DNA from: Tetrahymena elliotti 4EA
Taxonomy: Eukaryota; Ciliophora; Oligohymenophorea; Hymenostomatida; Tetrahymenidae
DNA length: 64,000 nucleotides
NCBI GenBank assembly: GCA_000231825.2
Contig: JH720303.1
Coordinates: 496,001 to 560,000, forward strand
Reading direction: 5' to 3'
Positions 12,584-24,221 of this stretch are shown here, piece by piece (positions within the stretch are counted from its first letter, which is position 1; the number at the start of each line of letters is the position of its first letter). The translations under genes and the position numbers were made by a program. A model generated the notes under the pieces. That model saw nothing but the letters and a program-made list of their open reading frames with translations, was not told the DNA's origin and ran no database searches.

Positions 12584-14698
12584 TCAAGAAACTATATCTA
12601 AGTTTGCAACATCTGATTCTTGGGTATTTCCATTAACCTTTTCTTCATAGTCTTCAAATGCATCAAAATTTAAAACTTATTATTCTTATTCACTATACTT
12701 TGGTTATTCTTGTAGAATATCTTATTAAGGTTGTTATTTATTACTTTCATTTCTGGGTTGACTTTCATTTCTAACTATATATTTCTCTGTTTCAACATTA
12801 TTGCTATTGCTGTTAAAGTTAGAAGGCTAGATAGATGAAATAGGTTAGCTGAGAATTTATTGCTACTTAGAAAAGTTTTAAGCAGTTGATGCCAAACCAA
12901 CTTAAGCTGAATTAGCGTTTTAAAATCTGTCAGGTTGTTAAGCTTGGTTTAAATTACTATATCTTTAGTTATGGCCAATAGAAGATCCAAGAGATGGGAA
13001 GTAATTACTTTATGTAGAAGCTAAATTAGAACGTAAAGTAGAAGTGGCAGCATTAACTTATTTTGGTTAAATTAATTAAGATTGGTATTATTAAGATTAG
13101 AATCCAGATTTGAATAAGGGATTGCTTTTTTGCTATTGTTCATTTTCTTTGCTTACATTAGATTAATAATTAATATTTCTTTACATAGATATAAGTCTGA
13201 TTTTTTCAAGGGATCCTTCTAACTCAGCTTATTTGCTAGATTAATGAGAATTTGGAAGAATTCTACTTAGTTTTATTAAGTTATTTGCATTATTACTGCT
13301 GCTAAGGGCATTTGTTTAACTACCTGCTCCATTGTTTTAGTTACTAAAAGAATTCGGGTTTTAAGCCCCTTTTGAACCTTTCTTTTATAATAAGTAGTCT
13401 TTCTTATTATTTATTTTATCAATTATTCCTTCTAACCCTGTTCTACGCTTATTTCCCACTCCTACTCCTTGATTATTGCTAATTACATTATTGTTACTGT
13501 TATTGATAGTTTTACTATTATTATTATTACTACTAGTATTTCCTATTTAAGAAAAATTTCTACCAGACTACCTTTCAGTAGATGAAACTCTATATAAACC
13601 AGCTGAGTTATTGCTTTAAGGCTTGGTTGCAAAATATAAATTGCTTCCAGTATTCAAAAGAGAAGATCCATGATGGTTACTTCTGTTTGATCCCAAACCA
13701 ATCAAGGATAAATAAGTTTAAAAATTATTTTTATAATCTTTTTTAGGCTTAAATGATTGTTATTGCTATTAAATATCCTATTTTAAGCTTGAATAACCTA
13801 TTTAATATTAACTCAGACCACTTCCTGTGTTTAAAAGACTTTTTTTAAATTAGATTTAAATAAATTTTTAATAAAAAACTGCTTTCTAATAATAATTTTA
13901 CGATTGTTTATATTAATCTGTGGGTGAAGAGGATTATAGAATCCGTTAAAATTTAGAATCATAGTTAAATTCTGAGCTTTTAAAGCTTTATGCAAACAGA
14001 GGATTAATTACATTTTGATTATTATATTGTTCATTTAAGCCATTAAGTTATTTCTCATATGTGGTATTCATATCTTTGTTATTTTCCTTTTATTGTTATT
14101 GATTTTACAATATATTTGGTGAAATTATTTTTTGAGATAATATTAATTTAAGGTCAATGGGCGCTGCAGACAATCTCTCTTTATACTCTGATGACCTTAA
14201 TGGTTATTTCTCTTATACTTCTCCTTAATTGTTATTTTCAATATTTTACTTTTATTGCTCATCTGGCTGATCCTTGCATGGTGTAGTGAACACACCAAAT
14301 ATTTGCTAAACTTCCTAATCTTATACTTTATGAAAATTAGATGGAAGAAGGTGATTAGTTGCTAATAACTGTTATCTAATGTCAAGAGAATGCTCTAAAT
14401 TCTATTAATAAAACTAAGAATTGACTGCCGCCTATGCCTTAGATTATACTTTTAGTATATTGCACTTTCTTACTAAACCATCTAGTCCGGGTGAATTAGA
14501 TAATTTCTATTAAATTTCAACTAATTCACGACTTGGAGTAAAGTTTTGCTAATATTTTATACTCTCTTAACTTTTATAAGGAGTACCTTCTATACTATGA
14601 GGTAACTAATTACTATTCAGATCAGAATTTGGGCTAACCGAATTATTATCTTTGTTTGAATTTCCATCTTTAATGGGAGACAAATTTAAACTATCCAT
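12584..14698 (-). CDS. 704-aa Asn/Gln/Ser-rich protein, single exon
   Basis: One uninterrupted frame from ATG 14698 to TGA 12586-12584 with Gln encoded mostly by TAA/TAG; no intron. Composition is dominated by N, Q and S (for example SSNNNSKTINNSNNN), typical of prion-like, intrinsically disordered ciliate proteins. The N-terminal ~230 residues are more complex (RELVEIQQKLSNSPG, VFTTPCKDQPDEQ, SAAPIDLKLILSQK) and may hold a short conserved core. No TM segment, zinc finger or catalytic motif seen. Function unknown. Confidence 0.8.
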
Positions 14699-15903
14699 AT
14701 ATCCTAAGTGTTTAATTATATTCGTACTTTTTGAACCCTTCTAAATAGATTTTTACTTTCAAGAATAATAAATAGTAAGATTATTTTATTATAATAAAAC
14801 TTTCAAAAAATTTATAAGCAATCAAACAAACAAGCAGTTAATAAATTAAAACTAAACTTTATTTAAAGACAATAATAAAAAATAAAATCAAAGATTTTTT
14901 ATTTACAAATTTTATGATATGTTATAATAATTGATATTAAAATTGATTAAAAAAATCAAAAAATTATTTAGAAATATTTTATTTATTTTTTTTGTTCAGT
15001 AAAATTTTATTTGATTTTTATTATGAAGAAAACTAAAAAGAGAAGAAAAAAGCTCAAAATTATTCATTAAATACATTTACTTACAATTGATTGAGTGTAT
15101 ATAAAATGAGACAAATAATTAAAAGACCAGTCAAAATTCGTTTCAAAATATTTTAATTTTTTTATCCAAATTTAATTTGAAATTAGAAATATTTAAATCA
15201 AACATTATAATTTCTATCCACCTAAAATACTCTAAAAAATTTAATTATTATGTTAGAATTTAAATATTATTATAGTGTAAAAATTACTCAACATCATATG
15301 AGTATTCTTTAAAAAAACTTTTTATATCAACTTTTTTCTTAAAAAAGTAATGAAAAGTATTAATTTGTGATTATTAAGGATTAAAAAATAATTGAATAAA
15401 AATTAAATAATGTGAGATTTTATTTATTAATTTTTACAATTTAATATAAATTTCTATTATTTTCATAAAAAAAATATTTTAAGAAGTTTTTTTGAATAAA
15501 ATTCTTTTGTATATTGTATTATTCAATGATTTTTTATGGAATTATTTATCTAATTTACAATAAAATAACAAATACTGTTTTATATATGCCCATTTATTAT
15601 TTTTATATTAATTTTCTAGAACACTTTTAATGGATTTTATCAATCAAAATTTAGAAAATTAAAAATCCTACAGAATAATTTACAAAACAAAAAAATGCTC
15701 AAAAAATAGTTTATTTAATAGTAAGCTTATTTAACCTTAGATTTTAAGTAAATATAATGTTATATTAAACACTATTAGAAATCAAAGGAAATAATGTCTC
15801 TATGAAGGTAAAATTTTGATAAAACTTTATAAAATTTAAATATTGTCAAAAGAAATCTCATTGAAATTTGTCTAAAACAAAAAATTTTTAAAATAAATAT
15901 AAT
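14699..15903. other. AT-rich intergenic region
   Basis: Very low GC, with many poly-A/T runs. No coding frame supported on either strand. Confidence 0.55.
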
Positions 15904-17065
15904 ATGTATGTAAATCATAATAAAGAGATCTTAATCTTATCTTATGACTCTGCAATTTAAAAGTTTTTTTGTTTGATTCTTTAAGCTTATTTTTATTTTT
16001 GTAATCAGCTTTTAGTTGTGAGCTTAATAATAAAATAGAATAGAAGATTAAAAAGAAAATATTTATTTATTAATTGCATATCTCATAATAAAACAATACA
16101 ATTCTCTGTTTTAAAATCTAAACATAAATTATTGCTTAAAAATAAGAAAATAGTTTTTTATCGAAATAATTTTTTTATAAAGATATATTAATTTGTAAAG
16201 AGGGAAATTTTGTATGAAACAGAAGAAAAAGCATTAAAATTAATAATGGTTGTATTAGTTTGCAATTAAGAATAGATAGATTTGATTTCTAAAATTCAAA
16301 AATTAACCTTTGATTTTGAGGATAGTTTTTGTGAATGGAATGAAAAACAAATGAGTTAATTAATTAAAAAGCATGATTTTTTTCTTAAAAATCATCTTTT
16401 TTCTAATAAAATAAAAATGCTCAAAATTTTATGATAATATTTCTTAGATTATTTGGGATTAAACTTAATTTTTTAGTAAAATTAATGAAATGAAATCTAA
16501 TTATTTTGACAACCCGTATGCAAATTTTTTTCCTTCAAATTTAGTAAATAATTGTAGACAAGTTACTTTTTTGTAAAGTTTTTTTTCTTTTATTTTTCAG
16601 GAATATTTTTCAAATATACCATTTCAAGAATTGATGAATTAAAGTAGCATGAATCTACTTTAATTTGAAGGATTTGAGAGTATTTGATTTATTAATTTTA
16701 GGAACTTATTTTATATTTACCTATTCTTGCAATTATTTCTAATGATTAAGAATTTCAAAATTCTTAGATAACTATATATTTTTTAGAGCTATTATACTTT
16801 TTAAAATATGATTAATGTAAAATCTTTTAAAATACTTTACGAATAATAAAATAATAAAGCAGGTTAAAAAAATCTACTCATTTATGTTGTTGTAAAGCAG
16901 AAAGTACAATTAATAGAATATCAGCAAGTTAAAGTTTTATTGGTGTAATCAAAGAAAAAATAAATTTCAACAAAAATACTTAGTTTGACAGAAAATAATC
17001 TTTTATATGAAGAGTAATAAAAAGAAAAAGGAAGAAGAAAGGGTGGCAACGAAGAAGATTAATGA
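15904..17065 (+). CDS. Uncharacterised multi-exon gene with apparent frame breaks (possible pseudogene)
   Basis: Several consecutive stretches have clear coding character with TAA/TAG as Gln but do not join cleanly. About 16198-16420 encodes a segment including YETEEKALKLIM and DFEDSFCEWNEKQM; about 16410-16543 one including DNPYANFFPSNL; intron 16544-16600 (GTAAAT..CAG) leads in phase to EYFSNIPFQELMNQ (16601-16679); 16702 on encodes ELILYLPILAIISND; an in-phase 46-nt intron (16817-16862) leads to the last exon, ending GNEEDQ and TGA 17063-17065. Between ~16420 and ~16435, and between 16679 and 16702, frames are off by one. The start is unsure: ATG 15904 is the first ATG of the open frame, but 15904-16197 may be noncoding. 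No family recognised. Confidence 0.45.
16637..16665. repeat. Perfect 11-bp inverted repeat, 7-nt loop
   Basis: AATTAAAGTAG (16637-16647) and CTACTTTAATT (16655-16665). It lies inside a probable exon of the 15904-17065 gene, so it may be chance. Confidence 0.6.
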
Positions 17066-18473
17066 GTTTTTGATTTTTTTAAATTTAAAATTAAGACTTT
17101 TAAGATGAATAATACAATTAATTTGTGATTATTAATCTTTAGAAAGATAGGTGATCTCTTATCTGAAAAGTGGCTTTTTTTGCTCAGAAAAATAATTTAA
17201 AATTTATTAGAAAAAAGATAATAAAATTTTTATCCACTAAAGTGGAGATAATAGATAACAAATGTAAAAATATTGTTTATCGAAAATAGGAATGAGGGCT
17301 ATCTGTTTTTAGAAGTAAGAAGAAGAGTATTAAGTCATTTTTATAGAAAAATAACATAAATAACTTAATATTTTACATACAAAATCTTTGTTCTTTTTTC
17401 AACATGGAGATAGAAGTAGTGTTAAATTTGATACTTCATCATTGTCTTAAAAAGATCAACTTTAAGATTCTATTATATTAGCTAAAGACGTCATCTAATA
17501 AATTCTCACTATAGTTTGTTAATAAATTCTAATAAAAGCTACTTATACATCTAAATCCACTAATTTTTTTTACTTATGCATAGCTTAAAGTACTCAATTT
17601 TAATACTTTCTGTATTAACCTCAATTATTATTATCAATCTAATATCATTTTATTTTCACTAAATCTCTAAGGCACCAAAAATAGAGAATAGTACAAAGGA
17701 GTACAATTTTAATTCAATAATACCTTTTATTAGAAAAAAAATTTTTTTGGGTTAGAAAAAATTTGTTTAAGGTGAAAGGTGTTGGAGAATAACGAATAAC
17801 AAGACAGAAAGAATGATATGAAGAGAGTATGAATATCTTAATTAATCAATTTAGCTATATATATAAATTATAAATTTTCGTTACAGTATATTATACTGAA
17901 GATAATTAAAAAAAAGTGGGGAATTAACAGAGATTATCAACATATTTAAAAATATCAAAATTTAAAATCTCATAATTAAATATTTGTTTGTCATACAGTA
18001 CATAAATAACTAATTTAGTTAGAAGATAGATAAATGAATGAATGAATCGATGATGGTTAAATTTTTATCAAGTTTTTAGATGGACTGATTTATATGAAAA
18101 CTATTATATAATTTATATAAATATATTGTATATAGGTTTACATTTAATATATTTATGAGAATTTATTCTTAAAAGTTAATATTTTTTCTGATTCGTCAGT
18201 TTCTTACATGATAACAGAATTAGTCCAGATTTTTACTCTAAATTTAGGATTAAATAGACTACTTTCTAAATCATTTATTTTATATCAATTGGATAGTTTA
18301 AATGAATACAAAGTGATTGATAGTGGTAGTTGTGGTAGGTTGATTGATTTGATTTATGAATGATTTAATTTCAGAAAAATGTTTTTATTTATATAATAAG
18401 TTGATTGATTTTTTTAAAAGTTTATTTGATGTGTAATTATAGTTTTAACTAAGGAAAATTTATGAAAATTGTT
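17066..18473. other. Mostly AT-rich, no gene confidently called
   Basis: Contains a plus-strand TGA-free stretch 17404-17775 without persuasive composition, and an ATGA microsatellite near 18032-18047. Minus-strand reading of 17400-17540 shows short coding-like segments broken by TGA. Left unassigned. Confidence 0.45.
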
Positions 18474-19610
18474 TCAAAATTTCTTTTTAGAAATTCTTTT
18501 TTTTATTAATGGTTTTTTTTTGTTTGAGCAAGTACTCTGTGCTATTTGTGACGTACTCATTTATTCATGATTAGAACATGAGGATTAGAATGGTCTTATT
18601 GTTTCAGTTAAATTTTAAGACTCAAAATCTTAATTAGCTTGTTCAACTTACATATGATTGTATGGTGAGCCATATTCCATTTCACTCAGGTTCTGGCAGA
18701 TCAATTAGATTTCCTCCTCATTTAAAAATTAGCTTAAGTAGGGAAAATTAAGATTTTCAGTGATCTATCTGAGTTGATCATAATAATGGAAAGCTTTTTG
18801 TTAGCAATTTTTTAATCCATTAGTTAGCTGTGTGATCATTTACAGGAAAGTATAATTTTTTACTTCTGATTGATTTTCATTTTAATCTTCAGATTATGGT
18901 TTGTTCTTTTTTTCTTTACTTTTAGGGTTTGAAAATTGTGAATTATGAAGTTAAAATTGATTTTCTGCAAAAATGTTTTGATTAAACTCTAAAGAAATAT
19001 TTAGAGGTTAATTAAAAGAGTAAAACGGTGGTAAGTTTTACTCTAAATCTTAATTATTTTATTATTGATTTTGTTGACAAAATTATGTTAAAAATTTTTC
19101 ATCATTTTTGTTGGTTGTAATTTATTTTTTTAATTTTTCTAAGTACCCTTTCTAAACTTACTTTTAGTGATGGGATTTACATTATGTGTCATTTCTAGTA
19201 CCAATATATCTGGACATATTTACAAAGAATTTAGATTATTTTCTCAGATTTTTATCATTAGAAGTAGCTATTTCAATATTTTCCATTAGAAATTTAGTGT
19301 AAAGCTGTTTTTCTTACTCAGTCCAATGTTAATTTTTTGAGCTCATTTCTGTATTTTGATTACGAGAATTACCGTCTGACATAGCTTAGATTTGTTAAGA
19401 TTAGTCTATGTCAAAAGAACCTAAAGTATGACACATGGTTTAGTTCTAGTTCTAATAGTTATTATATTGGTTTTAGACCAATAGGTGGAATTAGTCATAA
19501 GGATAATTGTTACTATTGAAGTAAGAGATGTTAGGATCTTCTTAAGACAACATATCTTGGTATTCTAATTATCCTGTAGATTAATCACTCATCTCTTGTT
19601 AATTAATCAT
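18474..19610 (-). CDS. Myb/SANT-domain protein (378 aa), single exon
   Basis: One frame from ATG 19610-19608 to TGA 18476-18474, 379 codons including the stop, no TGA inside and no need for an intron. Residues about 93-150 form a Myb-like/SANT repeat: HWTEQEKQLYTKFL supplies the first Trp and helix 1; KFFVNMSRYIGTRNDTQCKS and then HHQK form the recognition-helix end (pattern S-x-Y-I-G-T-R-x-x-x-Q-C-x-S-H-H-Q-K, known from single-repeat plant and protist Myb-like proteins). The N-terminus is N/Q-rich; after the domain come Q-rich stretches, a helical segment (about 250-300) and a basic C-terminus (KKKPLIKKRISKKKF), a possible nuclear localisation signal. Likely a nuclear DNA-binding regulator; targets unknown. 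ATG 19592 (Met7) is an alternative start. Confidence 0.85.
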
Positions 19611-22011
19611 TTTAAGAAAAGTTAGTTTTTTTTTATTATAGTCTATTTTTTTTATTAATTTAATTTATTAATTATGTCTAATTCAAAAAAAATTTGTTGT
19701 TTTTAAAGTAAAGGTTTATGATTTTTACTTTTAAAAAGAAATATTAATTATTATTACTATTTTATAAACTCTAATTAATTAACTTCGTGTTTAAGCTTGA
19801 TAAATTTATAAACAAAACCAAGCTAGTTGGCAACAACAATAAAAAAAATCATGAATTTTTATCTCAGAAGTATTGTTTGATGCATGATATCAATAATTTC
19901 AACAAAAGAGTTTCAAGATTTTAGTCTATTATTAAAGTATTTAAGAAAGTAAATATACCAGCGTTGACAATAAAGTGATAGTGTTTATTGTCTTTTTCTT
20001 TCTTATAAAATTAGACGGGTAGGAAAAAGCAAATACGAAACTTTAATTTTCAAATACTAATTTAATTCGAATAAATAAGGTGACTATAAAGAAATACTTT
20101 TCAATCACTAATATTTTTCATTACTTTTAATCTAATTATTCTACTATATTACAAAAGATTTAAGAATCTCAGTCAGATTTAAGAAAGAAAAAAAAATTAT
20201 GTTTCAAATTATCCTTAAAAACTAATTTCATTAAATTAACTTTGTAGATAGATGATTAAGCTATTTTCTAAGCCCTTTCTTTTTGAGTTGATAAAGACAG
20301 TTTTAATTACCATGTAAATTCTGATTATTCTTCACTAAAAATTATCCTCATAACGTCAAGTAAAATATTTTATTGTGATGTAATCATGTAATCAGCAAAC
20401 CCATCATACCATTCTTAAAACATCCAGTTTAAAAAAAAATATTTATAATTTTTCAATATCACTAAAAAAGGAAAAGAAAATCAGTTGAAAGTATTCAATA
20501 TACAAAATTTGTAATTAATTCATTTCAAAATTTTATTGTATCTTTTTTGATATCAATAGATTATTTGGTTTAATACCTTGAGAAAAAAAAAAAAACTAGG
20601 GGAATTTGTTGAAAATTGCTATTTTTGTGTTAAATTGGAGATTGTAACATATTAATTTTGGAGATGATTTTGTTTGCTTTAAATTTTTGCTTTAGACATT
20701 GAGATAGTTGAGGTTAAATTTAGAAAATCTATTATTAGTTGGTGAAGAAAATTAGCCTAGCTACATAATTGTCATGATGAAAAAATATGAAAGATAAATG
20801 TTAAAAATTGCTTATGTTGCTTCAACTGTAATTTGTAATTCTTTCATAATTAATCATAATAATCGAAGTAAAAAAATATTTCAAATTTTATTAATTTTTG
20901 AATTTGATTTTGTTTTTTTGAATTACTCTCATAAATCCCTTGCTTTATTGATTTGATTGATACAAAAAGCTTAAGAAAGAGACGATAACCATTTATGTCC
21001 TATCAGAGATTGAAAATTGAAAGTTTTTTTAAATAACATGTTATTTATTACCAATAAAACTTTAAGAAAATAAACAAATCTATTTCATTTTATTCTTTCT
21101 CTAAAAAATAAAATTTATCATCAATTGAAAAAATAAAGAAATTTAATAAAGGTGGGGAAATTTCATTGAGTTAAAAAATACATAAAATGAATAATAGAAG
21201 AATTTAACTATTTATATATTTTTTTAAAAAAAATTAGATTAGAAGAGTAGCTAATCAACTAAGATTGTTAGCTTATTATTAAATAATCATCTTATTTCAA
21301 TCATTATTTATTGATAAACATTATTGATTACCCTAAGGCTTTGAGTCTGATAATAGAGAGATCAATTAATTTGATTACATAGTTTTTTTTTTCTTTTTAA
21401 TAATATTAGTGTTTTCTATATTTTGTTATCAGAAATATTCAAACGATCTATTTATTAGCTAAATATAGTAAGTAAAATTTTTCTTATCAAAAAAGTCAAG
21501 TGACTTGAATTTTACATTATCTAATAACTATTTGAACCAATGAATCAAAGATGAGGATTTAAATGTTTATATGTAAAAAATGCATGCACATAATATAAAA
21601 CCTCAATACTTGATTACTTAACTCTTTTCTGTCATCTTAGATAAAAAAACAAAGAGTAAAAAAAACTAATACAGTTCTTACATACTTTGATCACTTTCTT
21701 TCTACCTAATCTATCTACATGCAAGCTTTTTTTGTGGCTAATAATTAAGTAAAAAAATAATTAGATATTTTACAAAACAGACTATGTAAGTATTTAAATA
21801 TTAATCTATTAAATGATGTTTGTTATAATATCTTCTTATCATACACACATACAAATAAACAAGCAAGCATATTGATTTTATCATCTGTAATCAATCGACT
21901 AGATAATCAGTCTTGTTCATTATTTTTTTTTTACATGTAAATCTAGTTGAATATACTTAGCTTTTTCTAAATAATAAATTTATCAACTGGGAAATTATAT
22001 TATAATCCTCC
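19611..22011. other. 2.4-kb AT-rich intergenic region
   Basis: Upstream of the Myb gene and downstream of the 22012-23097 gene. Long A/T runs and frequent TGA in all frames that I checked by eye; no RNA gene or repeat recognised. Confidence 0.5.
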
Positions 22012-23097
22012 TCATTATGTGGTCATTTACTAAGCTTATCTGGGTGCATATTTTAATAAAATTACGAACATTAACAAAAGTGATATAGAGTTGAGGCTAA
22101 TATTATTGATCATCATCTTTTTTATCTTCTTTGTACTAAGGGGCTATTCATTTGCCAATTCCCTAGCCTCCTAGACTTCACGATGAGTGTTTGTTTCATA
22201 GAATAAGCATACACTGACATTTTATTGATCATTCTCCACTTAAAATTTAAAACATCCCACTTATGTTAGGATGTATTTGGATTTTTTGTCATCCTCTTTT
22301 ACTTAAAGTTAATTTAATATTTTAGGTTAATTATTTTCAAAGAAAGCTCCACAAAAGTCTCTTAATTTCATGAATTTTTCTTATTCTATCAGCTTGGCCA
22401 AATCACATTTCAATGAGAGATTGAGTTTTATTTAAGAGAAAATACCAGCAATTAAAATGTCACAAATATCCAAGCCGCAGGTACTTCTTGCACTGTAGGA
22501 GCCCTAACTAAGTGTTTTACATTTGTTCTACTCAAAAATTTAAATCAATTTGTTTAAAATTATTATTGTATCATTTAGAACGTTCGATTTATTTAATAAT
22601 CCCTTTTCTTCAAAAAAGTGGGAAAAAACTCTCATCTTCCAACGATAAGCTATTTTTTTTATTGGGTGGATAAACCATTTATAAGCATCGCGGTATGAAT
22701 AGTCAGTTTCATCATCAAAAAATTAAAAATATGTAGAAATTTGATCTAATTTTTAGCATATATCTATGAAATTTGAAACTCTACTATTCTTTTCTTCTAG
22801 TTAATTATCATCATCACTATGTAAATAAATCACTCTTATAGTATCTAAAAATGATTATCTCTAAATAATCCTGTTTTCAAAGCGCAAAATAGGCAATTAA
22901 TAACCAAATGCATCATGTGAATCAATCACAATCAATTCAAATTCGATTTTAAGATTTTCAAATGCTTTCATCAAGGCATACAATAGACCATCAAATTAAT
23001 TCGGCTTTTACTTTGAGACATATATTCTGATATTATTGCATGTAATTACATCTCCATCTTTCTTAGATTCTTGAATCTTTTCTTTAATTCCTAACAT
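22012..23097 (-). CDS. GST/metaxin-like protein with C-terminal membrane anchor (361 aa)
   Basis: Single exon; an in-frame TGA lies 9 nt upstream of the ATG (23097), so the start is secure. The N-terminal part looks thioredoxin/GST-N-like (EFELIVIDSHDAFGYQLP then LRFENRIIQRQSFLD, the usual Pro and 'substrate-side' helix), and a helical part follows with SARSTCGLDICDILIAGIF, which has the T-x-x-D-I spacing of the GST-C fold. A hydrophobic segment close to the C-terminus (SISLLLMFVILL, about 337-348) would be a tail anchor. That combination is known for metaxins in the mitochondrial outer membrane; this is an inference from fold-like patterns, not a firm match. No cysteine or serine clearly marks a catalytic GST. 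Confidence 0.65.
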
Positions 23098-24221
23098 TTT
23101 ACAATCTCAACAATTTAATATAATGTTTTATTTCTAAATTCTTTTTTCTGGCTTTTTTCTTGGATATTTTAACTCAATTACCTTTATTGTTTATAAGTTT
23201 TAGCTATTTAGCTTTAACAATCTCTACTAATACTCTAATTGATCACTAAAGTGGATTTTTTATTTCTTATTTGTATATGAAGGGTATTTAAATTTTACTT
23301 TCAATTTTTCTTAGAATTTTCTAATGTTTAATAGACATATCTTTTTTTTAACATAAATTAAAAACACTCCATCAGATCATTTTTGTTATTTCACTCCTAC
23401 CAATAATTTCAAATACCATATTCAAAATTCTAGCTTAATTTTTTTAGTCTCTCAACCGAGAAAAATAATAAAATAAACGAGATTAGACTTTAATTTCATA
23501 CAGTAAGTAACACATAAGCAAGCAATCAATAAAAATTAAAGAAAAGAATTTATCAAAAATATTATGTTTTTAATTTGTTTTATTTAAAAAATATTTTCCA
23601 AAGAACTTAAAAATAAGTAAAAAAATTCATTTTTGGAGTTAACGGACCAGTGCTTAATTAAAAATATTGAAAGTAAGAACAACAAAAGTTGATAATTAAT
23701 AGAAAAAATTGAAGGGATTAAATTTTAGGAATCTAAGATTTATTAATGATAATGAAGATTATCAATTACTTAATTTAAATTTTGAGTTTTACTTTACATT
23801 TATTTAATCTATTTAGGGTAAGGAGCCTTCGTATTTCTAAAAAATGATACTTTTTAATAATATTGACGATTTATTCCATCATCTCATCTAAGTGTGTATT
23901 GTAAATTATTCGCTCTTAACCACACAAATGATTAGAATCAAAAAGTTAAGAAAATATTAGATTTAAAATAGTGTTTTATTTAACCAGATATTAATTATTT
24001 CCCTAATTATTTTTTAGTAAACTCCTCAAACAGCATAACTCAAATTCAAAAATATAAAGTGAACAACCTAATAAAAAATTTTTTTTTTGAATTTCTTACA
24101 GCATAAAAATCTGAAATATTTTTCCTTATTTAATTTGAAATTTTTATAATTAAATTAGTACAAATAAAAGCTCTTTTTAATCAAATATTTTTACATAAGC
24201 TATTTTAAATTTTTATTTCAA
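23098..24221. other. AT-rich intergenic region
   Basis: No supported gene. A short minus-strand frame from about 23330 (MSIKHQKILRKIESK) ends at a TGA and could be a 5' UTR coincidence. Confidence 0.5.

Noticed and set aside
17404..17775. 123-codon plus-strand ORF starting MEIEVVLNL
   Set aside because: With only TGA as stop and very low GC, an ORF this long is expected by chance; composition is Leu/Asn/Phe-rich without domain.
18578..18763. Plus-strand ORF (MRIRMVLLFQ...)
   Set aside because: It is antisense to the Myb/SANT gene, which has a recognisable domain and a 378-codon open frame.
19162..19162. Possible intron donor (GTAAGT) in the Myb gene
   Set aside because: The frame is open and protein-like straight through to the stop, so no intron is needed.
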